Assembly: GCA_037783545.1 (NCBI GenBank)
Contig: JBBELK010000095.1
Span: 1,245,001 to 1,309,000, forward strand
Length of the DNA: 64,000 bases
Direction: 5' to 3'
Origin: Henricia sp. BOLD:AAB3569
Lineage: Eukaryota; Echinodermata; Asteroidea; Spinulosida; Echinasteridae
In this document: one piece after another, positions 42,982 through 53,745 of the stretch
How positions within the stretch are numbered: the stretch's first letter is position 1
Layout: every line of letters starts with the position of its first letter
Translations under genes and position numbers: made by a program
Notes under the pieces: generated by a model
Database searches by the model: none
What the model saw: only the letters and a program-made list of their open reading frames with translations
What the model was told of the DNA's origin: nothing

Positions 42982-45187
42982 CTATGTGGCTGGGGTGGCT
43001 GGAACTTCAGCCGCTAGTGCTTTCTTTGCGTTCATTCTCCGTCGGACGAACCAAATTGAGAGAAATGTTATGCCGTACACGGCTACAACACACTGCCAAC
43101 AAACAAACACAGAATCACATGCTAAAAACAGTTCATTTCTATTGTTATTGCGCACCACACAGACACCAAATATTGCAAATTTGTTTCTTTGCTTAGTTGC
43201 ACATCCATTTACACTGCCCGCTTTTCGCGTCTTAATGCGCATAAATTTGACGTGCGTCTTCTTGAGAAAATGTACCATGGTCTGGAGGAATTTGGTTTGA
43301 GGGTCATTCCATGAGGTTGGGTATATTTTAAAAAAGCGGTGTCCATGTTGCGTTGGTACAAGTTATTTTATTTAAAGACTGGATAATTATTTATCTGGTG
43401 AAATATTTGTTGTACTGAATATGAATACGTAGGTGTCCCAATATAATTATGTTGTTTTCACTGACCAATCTCTCACAGATCATGAAATATTTGTCTTACC
43501 TACGCAACATGGACACCACATACATGTATGTTTAACAATACGAGTACATTTTGGAGGTCTGTAGTTTTGTTACAATGTGATGTAAATACTTCTATTGTAG
43601 TGTAACATGTGTTTCTTTATGAAATGAATATACATACTAAAGTACATGTAGCTGGGCTGGAATATTACTCATATTTAAGATCTGGTATGTCACACTTTTT
43701 GTACCCAACCTCGTGGAATTACCTTTAAAGCCACGTATTGAAAATCACAGAATCACAAAAACGCTTGTCGGCAAAGTTGATTCTGTGGTCTTACGCAAAA
43801 CAGAAAGTCATTCTTTACCACCGTTTGGGTTTCGATAATTGCTTTCCAAACATGGAACCGGAGGCTAAATTAAAAACCTAGCATACACGTACAAAAAGTT
43901 TCAAGCTCTCTAATCAACTGACCCAATGAAGACCATGGACTGTGTTGCTACTAGTCTTGGCAAAAAAATCCCAAATTCGTTCGTGTGCGTAAATGTACAT
44001 GTACCTCGTGTACTTAGCACATGCTGCACGGGCAGTATACAGTGTTCATGAGTGTTTACAATACGCAGAATTCAACTACATGTACACAGTACATCGTGTT
44101 GTGCGCCATAGTTCGATTTCACCATTGTCTACAAAAAATTGGCACAGTGGCGGCGGCCACGGTCTCTTTCCATCGACAGAAGATGTGCTGTAAAATTGCT
44201 TTCAGGACCAAATAAGCATACCATTTTTGGTGAAAATCAAGGTTGGACAAATTGCTGTATCTAACCATGTCATTTGTTGAGGTTTTTTTTATGGGATGGA
44301 AAAAACTCTTTCGAACGACAGCTGCACACCCGGTGATATTGATGTTTGACAGCTTAAAAATACTATTATTATTATTTCTTTCTGGTATTCATACCAAGGA
44401 TTCCTCTAAAGTGCCCAATGCACTGTCACTCTCAAGCGTGAGGAAACCCATGAAAAATTAGAAATTACAAATGGCCAGAGACACCGGGGAATCCCCTTGC
44501 TCTTCACGAAAGAATGCTCTGGGATCTTTAAAGTGCGTTACCGCTACCTAACACACTGGGCCAACGGCTTTACATCCCTTCCGAAGGATGAAGCAAGTGT
44601 GGTCGGGAGGGGGGTTCGAACCCGCAACCCCAAGTTTTCACTCATGATTGCAATGACCCAAACCACTCGGCCACGGTACAAACAGTGCCATTTCAAGTAA
44701 AAAGTAATGCATCAGGACAACCTGGGCGTTGACGTGTACACCACTGTCAAAATTACTAAAGAATTATAAGGGATGGCCAAGATTGAATAGGATATGCAAA
44801 ACCCGAGCGATGAAACTTGAAAAAGTTAGCACAACCTTTTCCAGTTTTGCTGTGCATGCGCAAACCATGACACAGCCCCTTTTAATACGTGTACCGGTAC
44901 ATGCAAGTTCCAACAGCTAAATTCGTGCCACGAAATACGCAGCTCCATAGCAAAGGCATGGAGCTGCGTATTTCGTGGTACGAATTTGGCGCGCGCGCAT
45001 CGCTGACGAGCCTGTGCCTTTAATTGTTGACTGGAATAGAAAACCATACCAGGGGAGTTGGTACCAGTCCTTCAATGACATCAGTACTTACATTTCTCTT
45101 CCCAAATATTGTGTCTGAATTGAAATACTTCTTGAAGCCTTTGTAGTGGGCATAAGCCGACTCGTCCACTGGGGCACCTCCACCCAT
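42982..45187 (-). CDS. ATP5MK: DAPIT, ATP-synthase membrane subunit k
   Basis: Two exons give a complete 68-residue protein: 45187-45092 (32 codons) and 43092-42982 (36 codons plus TAG), joined in phase 0. Exon 1 holds YKGFKKYFNS and ends GKRN at a GTAAGT donor. Exon 2 starts CVVAVYG after a TTTGTTGGCAG acceptor and carries the single membrane helix (YGITFLSIWFV) with a basic, alanine-rich tail. Sequence, exon junction and size match the animal DAPIT/USMG5 family (about 58 residues in mammals), a small inner-mitochondrial-membrane subunit that helps link ATP-synthase dimers. The ~2-kb intron contains a MITE, a SINE and a TTAA hairpin. An acceptor (CATTTCACAG) four bases before the ATG shows a 5'UTR exon exists. 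Confidence 0.92.
43312..43723. mobile_element. MITE with GGTCATTCCATGAGGTTGGG ends in DAPIT intron
   Basis: Inverted ends GTCATTCCATGAGGTTGGGT and GTAATTCCACGAGGTTGGGT. GGTGTCCATGTTGCGTTGG is mirrored by TACGCAACATGGACACC inside. Confidence 0.75.
43724..44362. other. DAPIT intron, no gene seen
   Basis: Ordinary intron sequence with an ACATGTACATGT patch at about 43995; no exon-like signal. Confidence 0.4.
44363..44679 (-). mobile_element. tRNA-derived SINE, copy 3, in DAPIT intron
   Basis: Same family as 34540-34910. The tRNA-like head has lost a short segment between the boxes; B box GGGTTCGAACCC is preserved. ATT tail at 44363-44377. Confidence 0.85.
44917..45023. mobile_element. TTAA hairpin MITE, copy 3, left end lost
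   Basis: AATTCGTGCCACGAAATACG and its complement form the hairpin. The right end GAGCCTGTGCC meets TTAA at 45020-45023; the outer left arm is missing. Confidence 0.75.
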
Positions 45188-45396
45188 GATGCTGTGAAAT
45201 GTAAACACACACAAATTACAACCTGCGAGACTTGTACCGTAGAAAAAATAATCAACAACCCACAAGCGAGATGACATATCAAACCGCTTCGCGCAAAGCA
45301 TGATGGGAGAGTACTCGCTGAAGTGCCACTCAATGTGTTTGTGTTTACGTACATCAAATTTACTGTTTTTGTATCGTGCACTTGAACTAAACTTAC

Positions 45397-45445
45397 ATGA
45401 TTTTGGATAAGAAAATTAGAAACAACACGATGTAAGAATCGCATT
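45397..45445 (-). other. ATP5MK: Probable 5'UTR exon of DAPIT
   Basis: Minus strand ...TTATCCAAAATCAT|GTAAGT gives a canonical donor at 45396, matched to the acceptor before the ATG at 45187 (intron ~205 bp). The 5' limit is a guess. Confidence 0.5.
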
Positions 45446-45467
45446 ACATTGTAATGAAAAAAGCCTG

Positions 45468-46095
45468 GAAATCCTTAATTACCGTTACGGACCGAAAAGA
45501 ACACGTTGCGATTCCGTTACAACAGGTCACGACCACATACGACCCGTCCTCGATGCGATTTTGATGCGAATCTGATACGACACTTTGCGAATGTTTGCGA
45601 TCAAATTGCGACATTTTACGATACATCCCGATTGCTTTACGACTTTTTGCAAATTTTACGATTGTATGCGATGCCATTACGATTGCTTGCAATTCTTTAC
45701 GATTTTTGGCGACCTGGAAGCAATTTTCTGTTCAGGTTTCCTGGAAATTATGACGATCACGTGAATTAATTACATTCGTATCAAATAGTTAGGAAAATTT
45801 AACAGATCTTAAAAGCTCGTATTGAAATAGTGCTGAAGGATTGGTTAAGAACCTTTACGATGCATTAGGATTATTTACGACCTTGTTAAGACATATTACA
45901 ACTTTATTATGATCTCTCACGACCGGTTGCGAAAATACGACCGTTCACGAAATTATTTGAACATTCCAAAAAGTTTGTAATGACTTTGCGACCAACACGA
46001 ATCTTTATGAACGTTTAAGAATGTTTACCATCGTTTAAGAATGTTTACGAATGCCCTTACGAATGCTCACTATTTAAAATCGTAAAGGTTCGTAA
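45468..46095. mobile_element. Probable MITE filled with TTTACGA words
   Basis: TTACGATT, TTTGCGA, TTACGAC and TTTACGAATG recur at ~45520-45720 and 45850-46070, often spaced about 20-30 bases. Clear inverted ends were not found. It lies directly upstream of the DAPIT 5'UTR exon. Confidence 0.5.
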
Positions 46096-46246
46096 AAAAA
46101 AAGGTTCTATTGTTTTTGACGATGTAAGGCATTGTTTTCAAATTGATCAGAATAAAGGAAAGTAAAACATCAATGTCTCAGTTGTCTTCTTTAGTCCATA
46201 GCCTTACGGTTTAAATTTGGTGAATGTTGCTCACTGCCGTTTGTTT

Positions 46247-47217
46247 TCGCTCTTGCCTGTGTGGCATGTACCGTACGCGTACCGTACTGCCGGCGCCCCG
46301 CCTGGCGAATCCACAGTCAATGACGCGTTATACGTTAAAGATGTTATATTTCCCCTGGGATTTCAGGGCATGCATCTCTGAATATTGTTTTTAATTGATA
46401 GTTTGTTAGAAAACCTATACAAGCTGTTTAGTTATCGACTAATTACTCTCAATCTTGTCAATATTTCGAAATCAACTTACAGCTAGACGCCAAAAAAGAT
46501 TGTCCGTGTATAAAAATTACGTTGTTTACACGGTAATTGCCAATGTCTCAACTACGAATTAAGTATGATTTGTTTCTTTGACTAATGGAAATGCCTTAAC
46601 AATTCCGTTAGATGACGAAAAATATTGCCACCCAACTCCCCTTCCTCCCAAGAAAAAAAGGGTAAAAAAAGCAAAAAGGACTCGATGAGAACCACAGAAC
46701 CTCTGGAAACCATACAATTCCATGCCTAGCTTTTGAGTAAGAATTAATGCCGCTAACTTTTTTTAAGCACCTGTAGTTTTGTACTTTGCTTTTTTACCCT
46801 TTTTTTCTTGGGAGGAAGGGGAGTTGGGTGGCAATATTTTTCGTCATCTAACGGAATTGTTAAGGCATTTCCATTAGTCAAAGAAACAAATCATACTTAA
46901 TTCGTAGTTGAGACATTGGCAACCGTGTAAACAACGTAATTTTTATACACGGACAATCTTTTTTGGTGTCTAGCTGTAAGTTGATTTCGAAATATTGACA
47001 AGATTGAGAGTAATTAGTCGATTTTTATAACTAAACAGCTTGTATAGGTTTTCTAACAAACTATCAATTAAAAACAATATTCAGAGATGCATGCCCTGAA
47101 ATCCCAGGGGAAATATAACATCTTTAACGTATAACGCGTCATTGACTGTGGATTCGCCAGGCGGGGCGCCGGCAGTACGGTACGCGTACGGTACATGCCA
47201 CACAGGCAAGAGCGAAT
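46247..47217. repeat. Near-perfect inverted repeat, ~430-bp arms
   Basis: TTCGCTCTTGCCTGTGTGGC at the left pairs with GCCACACAGGCAAGAGCGAA at the right, and the match continues inward for ~430 bp (including CTGCCGGCGCCCCGCCTGGC and GGAGTTGGGTGGCAATATTT) with few differences. The ~110-bp loop is unique. No ORF, transposase or target duplication was found, so it may be a fold-back element or a local inverted duplication. Confidence 0.9.
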
Positions 47218-47329
47218 AATTGTGAACAGCGCCCCCATTGTCTGTACCGTGCTAGTGCTGGTGGCCCAAAGATCGACTGCGCTCAAGTCTACACGAGACG
47301 CCAGCAGCCATCTTAAAAAGCGGTAATAC

Positions 47330-47610
47330 ACTGTCTGACATGTGCTATGATTTGTCGTGAAAGATTCGGGTTGTAAGGACGTTTGTACGCCAGTTTTGAG
47401 AGTATTTCGGCCAGGGAGGTATGTAGAACATGTAGAGATTTGTATTTTAACAAAAATAGCAATTTCCTGTAAAAAGACTTGCCTAAAGCAACGATTTTGA
47501 TGGAAAAAAAAAAGTGCTGATCTTGAAAGTCACCCATGGCCAAGCAGAAGCAGCATAGGCCTATCAGCAAAAAACAGGCCTGGGTGCCTTTCAGTATTTG
47601 GAAGTAGGCT
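47330..47610 (-). repeat. Dispersed repeat, uninterrupted copy
   Basis: Reverse of the repeat split at 25445-26144 and 31232 onward (CCTGTTTTTTGCTGAT, GACTTGCC-type TTTTACAGGAAATTGC, CTCCCTGGCCG). It shows the empty sites of both the Gypsy insertion (CAAAACTGGCGTAC) and the MITE at 25490. Confidence 0.75.
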
Positions 47611-47685
47611 TAAGGGGTTCCTTCTGTCCCTACGGGAAATCCCGTAGGGACATAATAATTCTGCCTAGCTGAGCTTCTGCTTCAC

Positions 47686-48389
47686 TAGTCTTGGCCCAAG
47701 ACTACTCTAGTCGATATTGGTTTGTGTACGCGTTGGCAATTCCCAGTAGTGCGCCCTCTTGCAGCAATAACTGGCCAGCCTTTGCTCACTAGAGTAGTCT
47801 TGGGAATCTCTCCCGGAAGTTCAGCATTGGGGGCGGTACCGTTTTATGTAAATAGCTGCAGAGGGTTTTATGATGGCACACAAGGGACATGGCATACCAC
47901 AGATATCTTTGCAAATATTTGCAATGTCGCAATTATCTTCATAAACAAATGTATTTTGCGATGTCATACGCCTTTGCAAACATGTTTGTAAACATATTCG
48001 CAAACATTTGCCAAGAAACTTATGCCACCGAAAATATTAGCAACGATAAAACGGTCATGTTCGATGATTCTTGTAAGCCGCCTTATATTTTTCAAACCAT
48101 TCGAAGCGCGTGCACACGGTGTATTTGGGTCACGCACTGCATCCGACGCGCTGTATTTGGGTCGCTTGCTGTATTCCGACGCGCTGCTGTATCTGGGTCA
48201 CTTGCTGATTGGTTCCCTAGGAAAGCCTAGGCAAAAACAAAACAAAAGTTAAACCTTCCGGGAGAGATTCCCAAGACTACTCTAGTGAGCAAAGGGCTGG
48301 CCAGTTAGTGCTGCAAGAGGGCGCACTACTGGGAATGGCTAACGCGTACACAAACCAATATCGACTAGAGTAGTCTTGGGCCAAGACTA
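47686..48389. mobile_element. MULE-like element, 135-bp TIRs, 9-bp duplication
   Basis: CTGCTTCAC at 47677-47685 and 48390-48398 is a perfect 9-bp duplication. Terminal inverted repeats of ~135 bp start TAGTCTTGGCCCAAGACTAC. Long TIRs and 9-bp duplications are typical of Mutator-like elements. The 430-bp middle holds no transposase; it has TTTGCAAACATG-like words. Confidence 0.88.
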
Positions 48390-48477
48390 CTGCTTCACTT
48401 GTGTAAAGTTGACTGTGCATCAGCCTGTATAATGAAATAATGAATAATGAAAAATGAAAAAAAACCTCATATCTGTA

Positions 48478-48655
48478 CAGCGGGCAGATTCAGAATTTGC
48501 GCGCGCAGATTTTGAACTTCACCGAGTTCAAAGATTGCGCAGCGCAAATTTTGATTTCGAACGCCATTTCAGAATCTGCGCAACATAAGTTGGGCGCAAA
48601 TTTTGAACCGTGTGCAAATTTTGAACAAAGCAATTCTAAAGACTGGTTCCCGTCC
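48478..48655. repeat. TTTGCGCGCGCAGATTTTGAA words
   Basis: CAAATTTTGAAC, AATTTGCGCGCGCAG and ATCTGCGCAAC recur. A matching stretch lies at 49920-49985 (AAATTTGCGCGCGCAGG), possibly the two ends of one element later interrupted by the hairpins and SINE between them. Confidence 0.5.
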
Positions 48656-48671
48656 ACATATGAATATAAGG

Positions 48672-48823
48672 CTGGATCCGAATTAGTGGCTTTGGCTGTG
48701 GCTGTGGCTGTTGCTATGCTGTTTCTAAGGATTGTCATTGTTCGCCCATAGTAACAGCATAGCAACAGCCATAGCCACAGCCATAGCCACAGCCAAAGCC
48801 ACTAATTCGGATCCAGCCTTAGT
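48672..48823. repeat. Hairpin built of GGCTGT hexamers
   Basis: TAAGGCTGGATCCGAATTAG...TGGCTGTGGCTGTTGCTATG pairs with CATAGCAACAGCCATAGCCA...CTAATTCGGATCCAGCCTTA around a ~30-bp loop. Confidence 0.8.
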
Positions 48824-49508
48824 CTAAAAGACGTCTGGAGACTATCCGGTACGCATACGCGGCATTAGACTGGTCCCCAGTGATGAATTTCATTGAAGGT
48901 TTTATAGTGAAGTGAAAATTATCAACCATTTGTTTTTATTTACGAATCAGAAGATCAAAGTGCTGCAAACAAAGGGGCAAACTGAAATTTGTTTTCATCT
49001 CAGAAAGAAGTGACCTTTTCTCTACTTCAAAATTTTCTTGACAGACGAGGGCGCTGTTTATTGCTAGTCATGGAGGGAACCCACAGTTGAAAAACAAAGA
49101 AAGAACATTACATTTCAAACAGTAACAGTAGCCCACTGATCCATCTCTGACCCAAACAAACTTCTTGGGATTGTTGCAAATGACATACTAAATAAACTCA
49201 GTAAACTGTTACAGATCACAACATCAAGAAGTCACTGAAAATGACAAACTTTTGTGCACAAGTCAATGGAGATTTCCTTAGTTGTCCTGAGATGACATCA
49301 CGGATTTGCTCATAAAAATAGAAAACTTGCAATTACACCAAAACGGAACAATCAAATTTTCTGCAATTGACCGAAATGTATAAAACACACCCTCTACCAT
49401 TATTATATTCAATAAAAACCCTATTTCACACGTCCTTTAATATGTTCTTGTTTGCACTGGCCATGAGAGATCGAGTTTGATTAAGAATTTTTACTGGACT
49501 ATAGGCTA
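48824..49508. other. No gene seen
   Basis: GCATTAGACTGGTCCCC (48869) is mirrored by GGGGACCAGTCTAACGCGGC (49834), suggesting a ~1-kb inverted-end element around this stretch. No exon recognised. Confidence 0.35.
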
Positions 49509-49633
49509 GACCCAGTAAATGAGTTGTTGGCCCCGTTTTTGACGATTTTGGGGTTTTTTTTGGGGCGGGGGGCCTACAAAAAACAAACCAAAATCGTCAA
49601 AAATGGGGCCAACGACTCAGTTACTGGGTCTAG
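49509..49633. repeat. Hairpin, ~50-bp arms
   Basis: GACCCAGTAAATGAGTTGTTGG...TTTTTGACGATTTTGG pairs with CCAAAATCGTCAAAAA...CCAACGACTCAGTTACTGGGTC around a G-rich loop. Confidence 0.75.
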
Positions 49634-49704
49634 GACTACATGTAGGCCAAACCATGGAGCTACAAGGATGGCCAAACAAAGAGAAATTGGGTTTGCTTTT
49701 TAAC

Positions 49705-49817
49705 ATAATTCTAATTCTTGATGGGTTTACTCACTCTTGCGAGTGACAGTGCAATGAGCACTATTGAGGAATCCTTGGTATGAATACCAGAAAGAAATAA
49801 CAATAATAATAAATAAA
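49705..49817 (+). mobile_element. 5'-truncated SINE of the same family
   Basis: Starts in the body (AATTCTAATTCTTGATGGG) and ends GGTATGAATACCAGAAAGAA plus an AAT tail. This is the 3' third only. Confidence 0.82.
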
Positions 49818-50530
49818 CCATTCATACGACAGGGGACCAGTCTAACGCGGCATAGAGCACGTGACGTAAGCAAATGCCCAAGCGCAGTTTTAATTTCGGT
49901 GCGCAATCTGATTCAGTACCTCCAGCTCAAAATTTGCGCGCGCAGGTTTTAAATCTGCTTGCGCAAGCATGAAGATTGCGCCCAAGCGGCACACTGAAAA
50001 AAAATGACTGATTTTTCAAAATCCCTCGCCTCGGACGGTAAACCGGATTTTTCATTCTCGTGGCCTTAAATAATGTTGCAGTTGAGTTTTAAGTTTTTAA
50101 TTTTTGTTGTAACAATTGTTTTCCTTTAAATACGCTTTCTTTTTTTACCAAAGAAACTCGCTAAACACTGCTAAAACGTGAAATAAACTGGTACTTTTCT
50201 TACCTTACGTCAATCGTCAAATGTTTCGTAGATAGGACCAGGGGACCAAAGTAAAGTAGGCCTCGGATTCAGCCTAGGATTCAGCCTAAGATTCAGCCTA
50301 GGGATCGATATCTAAAATACATCCGCCAAAAGATTTTTAAAAAATGTGTCAACGAATTTTTGAAACTCCATAAAAAATGCAAATTTTTACCATTTAATAA
50401 TTCTTTCAAACAATCTACAAGTTCAATAATATTATCAATTACGTGGGAAAAATGTCAAAAAACGTGTTAATTATCAAAAGAACAGACCCCTCAAATTTAA
50501 TTTGGTAACGGATACATTGAAGCCAACCGG
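49818..50530. other. No gene seen; short tandem repeat at 50264-50307
   Basis: GGATTCAGCCTA occurs in tandem about four times (period 14) at 50264-50307. The remainder is AT-rich. Confidence 0.5.
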
Positions 50531-50955
50531 TGTTCTTCAAAGAAAAGTCTACCCTTTGTGTTAACGATTTTCACACCTTTTTCACCAAAAACTTTTAGAT
50601 CATTACCATATCTCAAAAAGATTTTAGAGCCGGCTGATTCGCACTACTAATTAGTGCCTAATTAATCAATAAAACTTACGCGTCATTTCGCAAAACTGGC
50701 ACGCAAATGTGACGGCACCCAGCCGACAGTCTCCTTTAAAGAAAAGTGTACCATTTATGTTAACGATATTAACACCTTTTCAACATAAACTTTTAGATCA
50801 TTACCATATCTCAAAAAGATTTTAGAACCGGCTGAATCGCACCACTAATTAGTGCCTAATAATTAATCAATCAAACTTACGCGTCATTTCGCCAAACTGA
50901 GACTTAAATGTGACGGCACCCACCCGACAATGCTCCTTTAAAGAAAAGTGTACCA
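50531..50955. repeat. Satellite, ~200-bp monomer, two copies
   Basis: The word AAAGAAAAGT starts at 50539, 50738 and 50940 (periods 199 and 202). Monomers share ACTTTTAGATCATTACCATATC, CACTAATTAGTGCCTAAT and GTGACGGCACCC. Confidence 0.85.
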
Positions 50956-52320
50956 TAGTAAAAGATGGGCATGGTGATATTTGAACCAAGTTGGGTAAAA
51001 GTTGGGCAAAAATTACCCTTTATTATTTACAGTGCAGGTATGCTGTTTATTTTATTTATTTATTCCATTTATTTACCCAGGGTGTGCCCTGCAAACACAC
51101 ATAGAACAAATATACTAAATTGAACAACTTCACAATCACAAACAAACTGGAATAAGATACATTTGTACAACAACTACAACATCAAAAAACTAATGGTTAC
51201 AGAAGAACAACATCACAAGTAATTATTATACATGCACGTGACACTAAAATTTACGCTAATTACGGGAAGGGCGAAAAACCCGCAAAAACTCTTTTTTAAG
51301 AGAAAAAAAAATGGGAAAATTCCCCTCCGGCTCCAAAATTAAAGTTTGATTGTATGGCAACCAAGTCATACGACTCCGTAAATTAGCATTTCTCACTTGA
51401 AGTTGATCATGTGAATATTATGTGTATGTTTGGCGAAGTGCCGATTTGAATGAGCTCAAAGAAGACATAGTTCTAAGGTGTGCACTAAGGCTGTTCCAAA
51501 TTGCGGCGCCAAAACTCGAGGCGTAAGACCCCTTTCGTGCAAAGGGAATTTTCAGTGTCTTTTCGGCAGATTGACGAGTTTCTCGAGTTTGTACGTGAGG
51601 TGTAAATAGACTTGCCATATATATACTGCGGGGCCAAGGAATTGATGCTTTTAAAGACAAATATAGCTTTCTTGTATTTAACTCTCTCTGGATAGGCAAG
51701 CCAGTCGAGCTTTTTAAACATGTCAGCTGATGGCGTTAGGAAATCGCATTTCAGTATTATTCTGGCTGCACGTTTGAGGCATTTGTTCAAGACAGTGTTA
51801 TGAGATGCGTAACGGTCACCCCATACTGTGCAACAATAATCTAGACTAGGCATGACTAAACTTAACATAAGGGTGTTCATGTGCTTTTGAGTTACACAGT
51901 CTCGAATTCTTTTTAACATAGCTAATTTCGAGAAAATTGTCTTCTTTATGCTACAGTCACACGGTCATATACGGATCTTGCGGACGCTGCGGATTTTTGT
52001 CCGTAAAAAATCCGCAGAATCCGTATCTATCCGTAATGGATCCGTAATTAATCCGCCGAATCCGCAGCATCCGCCAGGATCTGCAGAAATATTTTGAAAA
52101 TCTCAAAATATTTTTTTTCCCGCGGATAAAAAATCCGTAAAAAATCCGCAATGCATCCGTAATTATCCGTAATATACGTAACTCTCCGTAAACTATCCGT
52201 ATTTCTTCCGCAGTCAACACCTACGGATCCATTTTGGAGGAGAGATGCGGACACCTATGAATGCATTTACGGTTCCTTACGGATGAGTTACGTATAATTA
52301 CGAATAGTTATAAATAGAGC

Positions 52321-52496
52321 AGAAATGTAAATACGTTCGGTTGAGCGACCAGGTGTGAATTAGAATGTATTTATTTTCTTCACGGTGCGTGGTTTTCAAT
52401 GGCCTTTGTTCAGGTTGCGTAATGGGGGCAGGGGTATAGGGTGTGCTCAGGTCTATTCGGTTCATTCAGGTCAGTTTCGCGCCGGCTGTTAAACTT
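52321..52496 (+). repeat. Split direct repeat A1 (left terminus)
   Basis: 176 bp from AGAAATGTAAATACG to CCGGCTGTTAAACTT. It matches A2 (53035-53209) except for one extra G in a G run near 52429. Confidence 0.93.
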
Positions 52497-52557
52497 CCAT
52501 TTTCCCCCGTCAATCTTAACACTAGTCTCAACGATAGTCATATATCATATACGTGCA

Positions 52558-52784
52558 ATGTTTGCCGAAGACATCGATCCGTCTTCCGCGCCAGCTACCA
52601 AAGCTGATATTCAAGAAATGTTATCAGCTTTTGCGTCGACGTTCGACGAAAAGTTGAGACAGACGAGATCAGAAGTGGTAGAGCTTCAGACTAAAACAAC
52701 GAAATCACTGACCGAGAAGATAAAGGGCACCACCAAAACAAAATGGCGTAGAGAGGGGAACCAACGACAATTCGAATTTAACCA
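52558..52784 (+). CDS. YR-element Gag, exon 1
   Basis: ATG at 52558 opens ~75 codons with a coiled-coil-like stretch (FASTFDEKLRQTRSEVVELQ) and a GNQRQFEFN end typical of the N-terminal part of DIRS-type Gag. It must continue with an EV(K)-type sequence, which is found at 53256. The join uses a GC donor (CA|GCTAAGT) and leaves two codon bases. Confidence 0.6.
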
Positions 52785-53255
52785 GCTAAGTGTTTCTTAT
52801 GTATTTTTCCTTCCTCTCCGGGGATTTTTTCTCTGTTATGGCCTTATAGCCGGTTTTTTAATTTTTAAAAAGCCAGATCAGGTCGGGGTTTTTCACTCTC
52901 CTTCTTTAACCTTCAGTATGGACACACTGTGGAGTTGCCATTGCATTCGGTGTCCGAATACACTGACATATCCCAAATTGTGTTCAATTGTGAGTTATTT
53001 TGTGTTAGTTGGGCTATTGTCTGGGGCATAGGGAAGAAATGTAAATACGTTCGGTTGAGCGACCAGGTGTGAATTAGAATGTATTTATTTTCTTCACGGT
53101 GCGTGGTTTTCAATGGCCTTTGTTCAGGTTGCGTAATGGGGCAGGGGTATAGGGTGTGCTCAGGTCTATTCGGTTCATTCAGGTCAGTTTCGCGCCGGCT
53201 GTTAAACTTTAAAAATTGTATAAATAACCAAATCAATGCTGTTCTTCTGTTACAG
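52785..53255 (+). other. Putative GC-AG intron in gag
   Basis: 471 bp between CA|GCTAAGT and TTCTTCTGTTACAG|A. Splicing restores the Gag frame exactly (2 + 1 bases). A GC donor is rare (about 1% of animal introns), and the original may have been GT. Without splicing, translation would stop at 53031. Confidence 0.55.
52948..53209 (+). repeat. Internal B1-A2 junction repeat
   Basis: B1 (52948-53038) equals the right terminus and A2 (53035-53209) the left terminus; they overlap by AGAA. This is the sequence of a right-end to left-end circle junction and would template the missing ends during reverse transcription. It lies inside the putative gag intron. Confidence 0.92.
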
Positions 53256-53745
53256 AGAAGTGAAAGATTTGGTCAGCCGCGCCATCGAAGAAGCAGAAGA
53301 GATCAGTTCCGTCAAAACGACGCTAAACGAAGCAGTGAAACTACTTGACGGTAGGCAGAAGCTAATTCGACTAGCAGACACGAGCCAGTACGGGTGGGCC
53401 ACAGTGTCGGAGTATGAGGCTCACGAGGTGGCAGATGACGAGAATGACGACACCAAGATCACAAAAGCGGAAAACCGGGCCGGACGCAAAATCAAGCAGA
53501 AGAAGTCAACTACTGCGAGCCAAGCAAAGCGGTTCAAGCGGGATCAGCCTGCGCCCAGCATTGCTACTGACATTAACTCTGCTCTTTTTCGTCGACCAGT
53601 CCACAGCATGTCATTTGGCCAAGCCCACGGTGGAGGCTACACCGGCACCGCCGGAGCTTGTTTCCTTTGCGGAAGCTTCAACCATTGGAAAGCAACTTGC
53701 CCCAAGCGTAAAGGAGCATCGTCCAGTTACACCGGCAGCCAATAA
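53256..53745 (+). CDS. YR-element Gag, exon 2 with zinc knuckle
   Basis: Begins EVKDLVSRAIEEAEEI, then the conserved DIRS-type Gag block RQKLIRLADTSQYGW, an acidic stretch, a lysine-rich nuclear-signal-like segment (KIKQKK), and ends in a CCHC zinc knuckle (CFLCGSFNHWKATC, CX2CX4HX4C). Stop at 53745, overlapping the RT frame by more than 300 bp. Confidence 0.72.

Noticed and set aside
52441-53031. 196-aa ORF as a stand-alone YR-element protein
   Set aside because: Its first part before the ATG at 52558 is repeat A1 and its end is intron and B1; only 52558-52784 resembles Gag.
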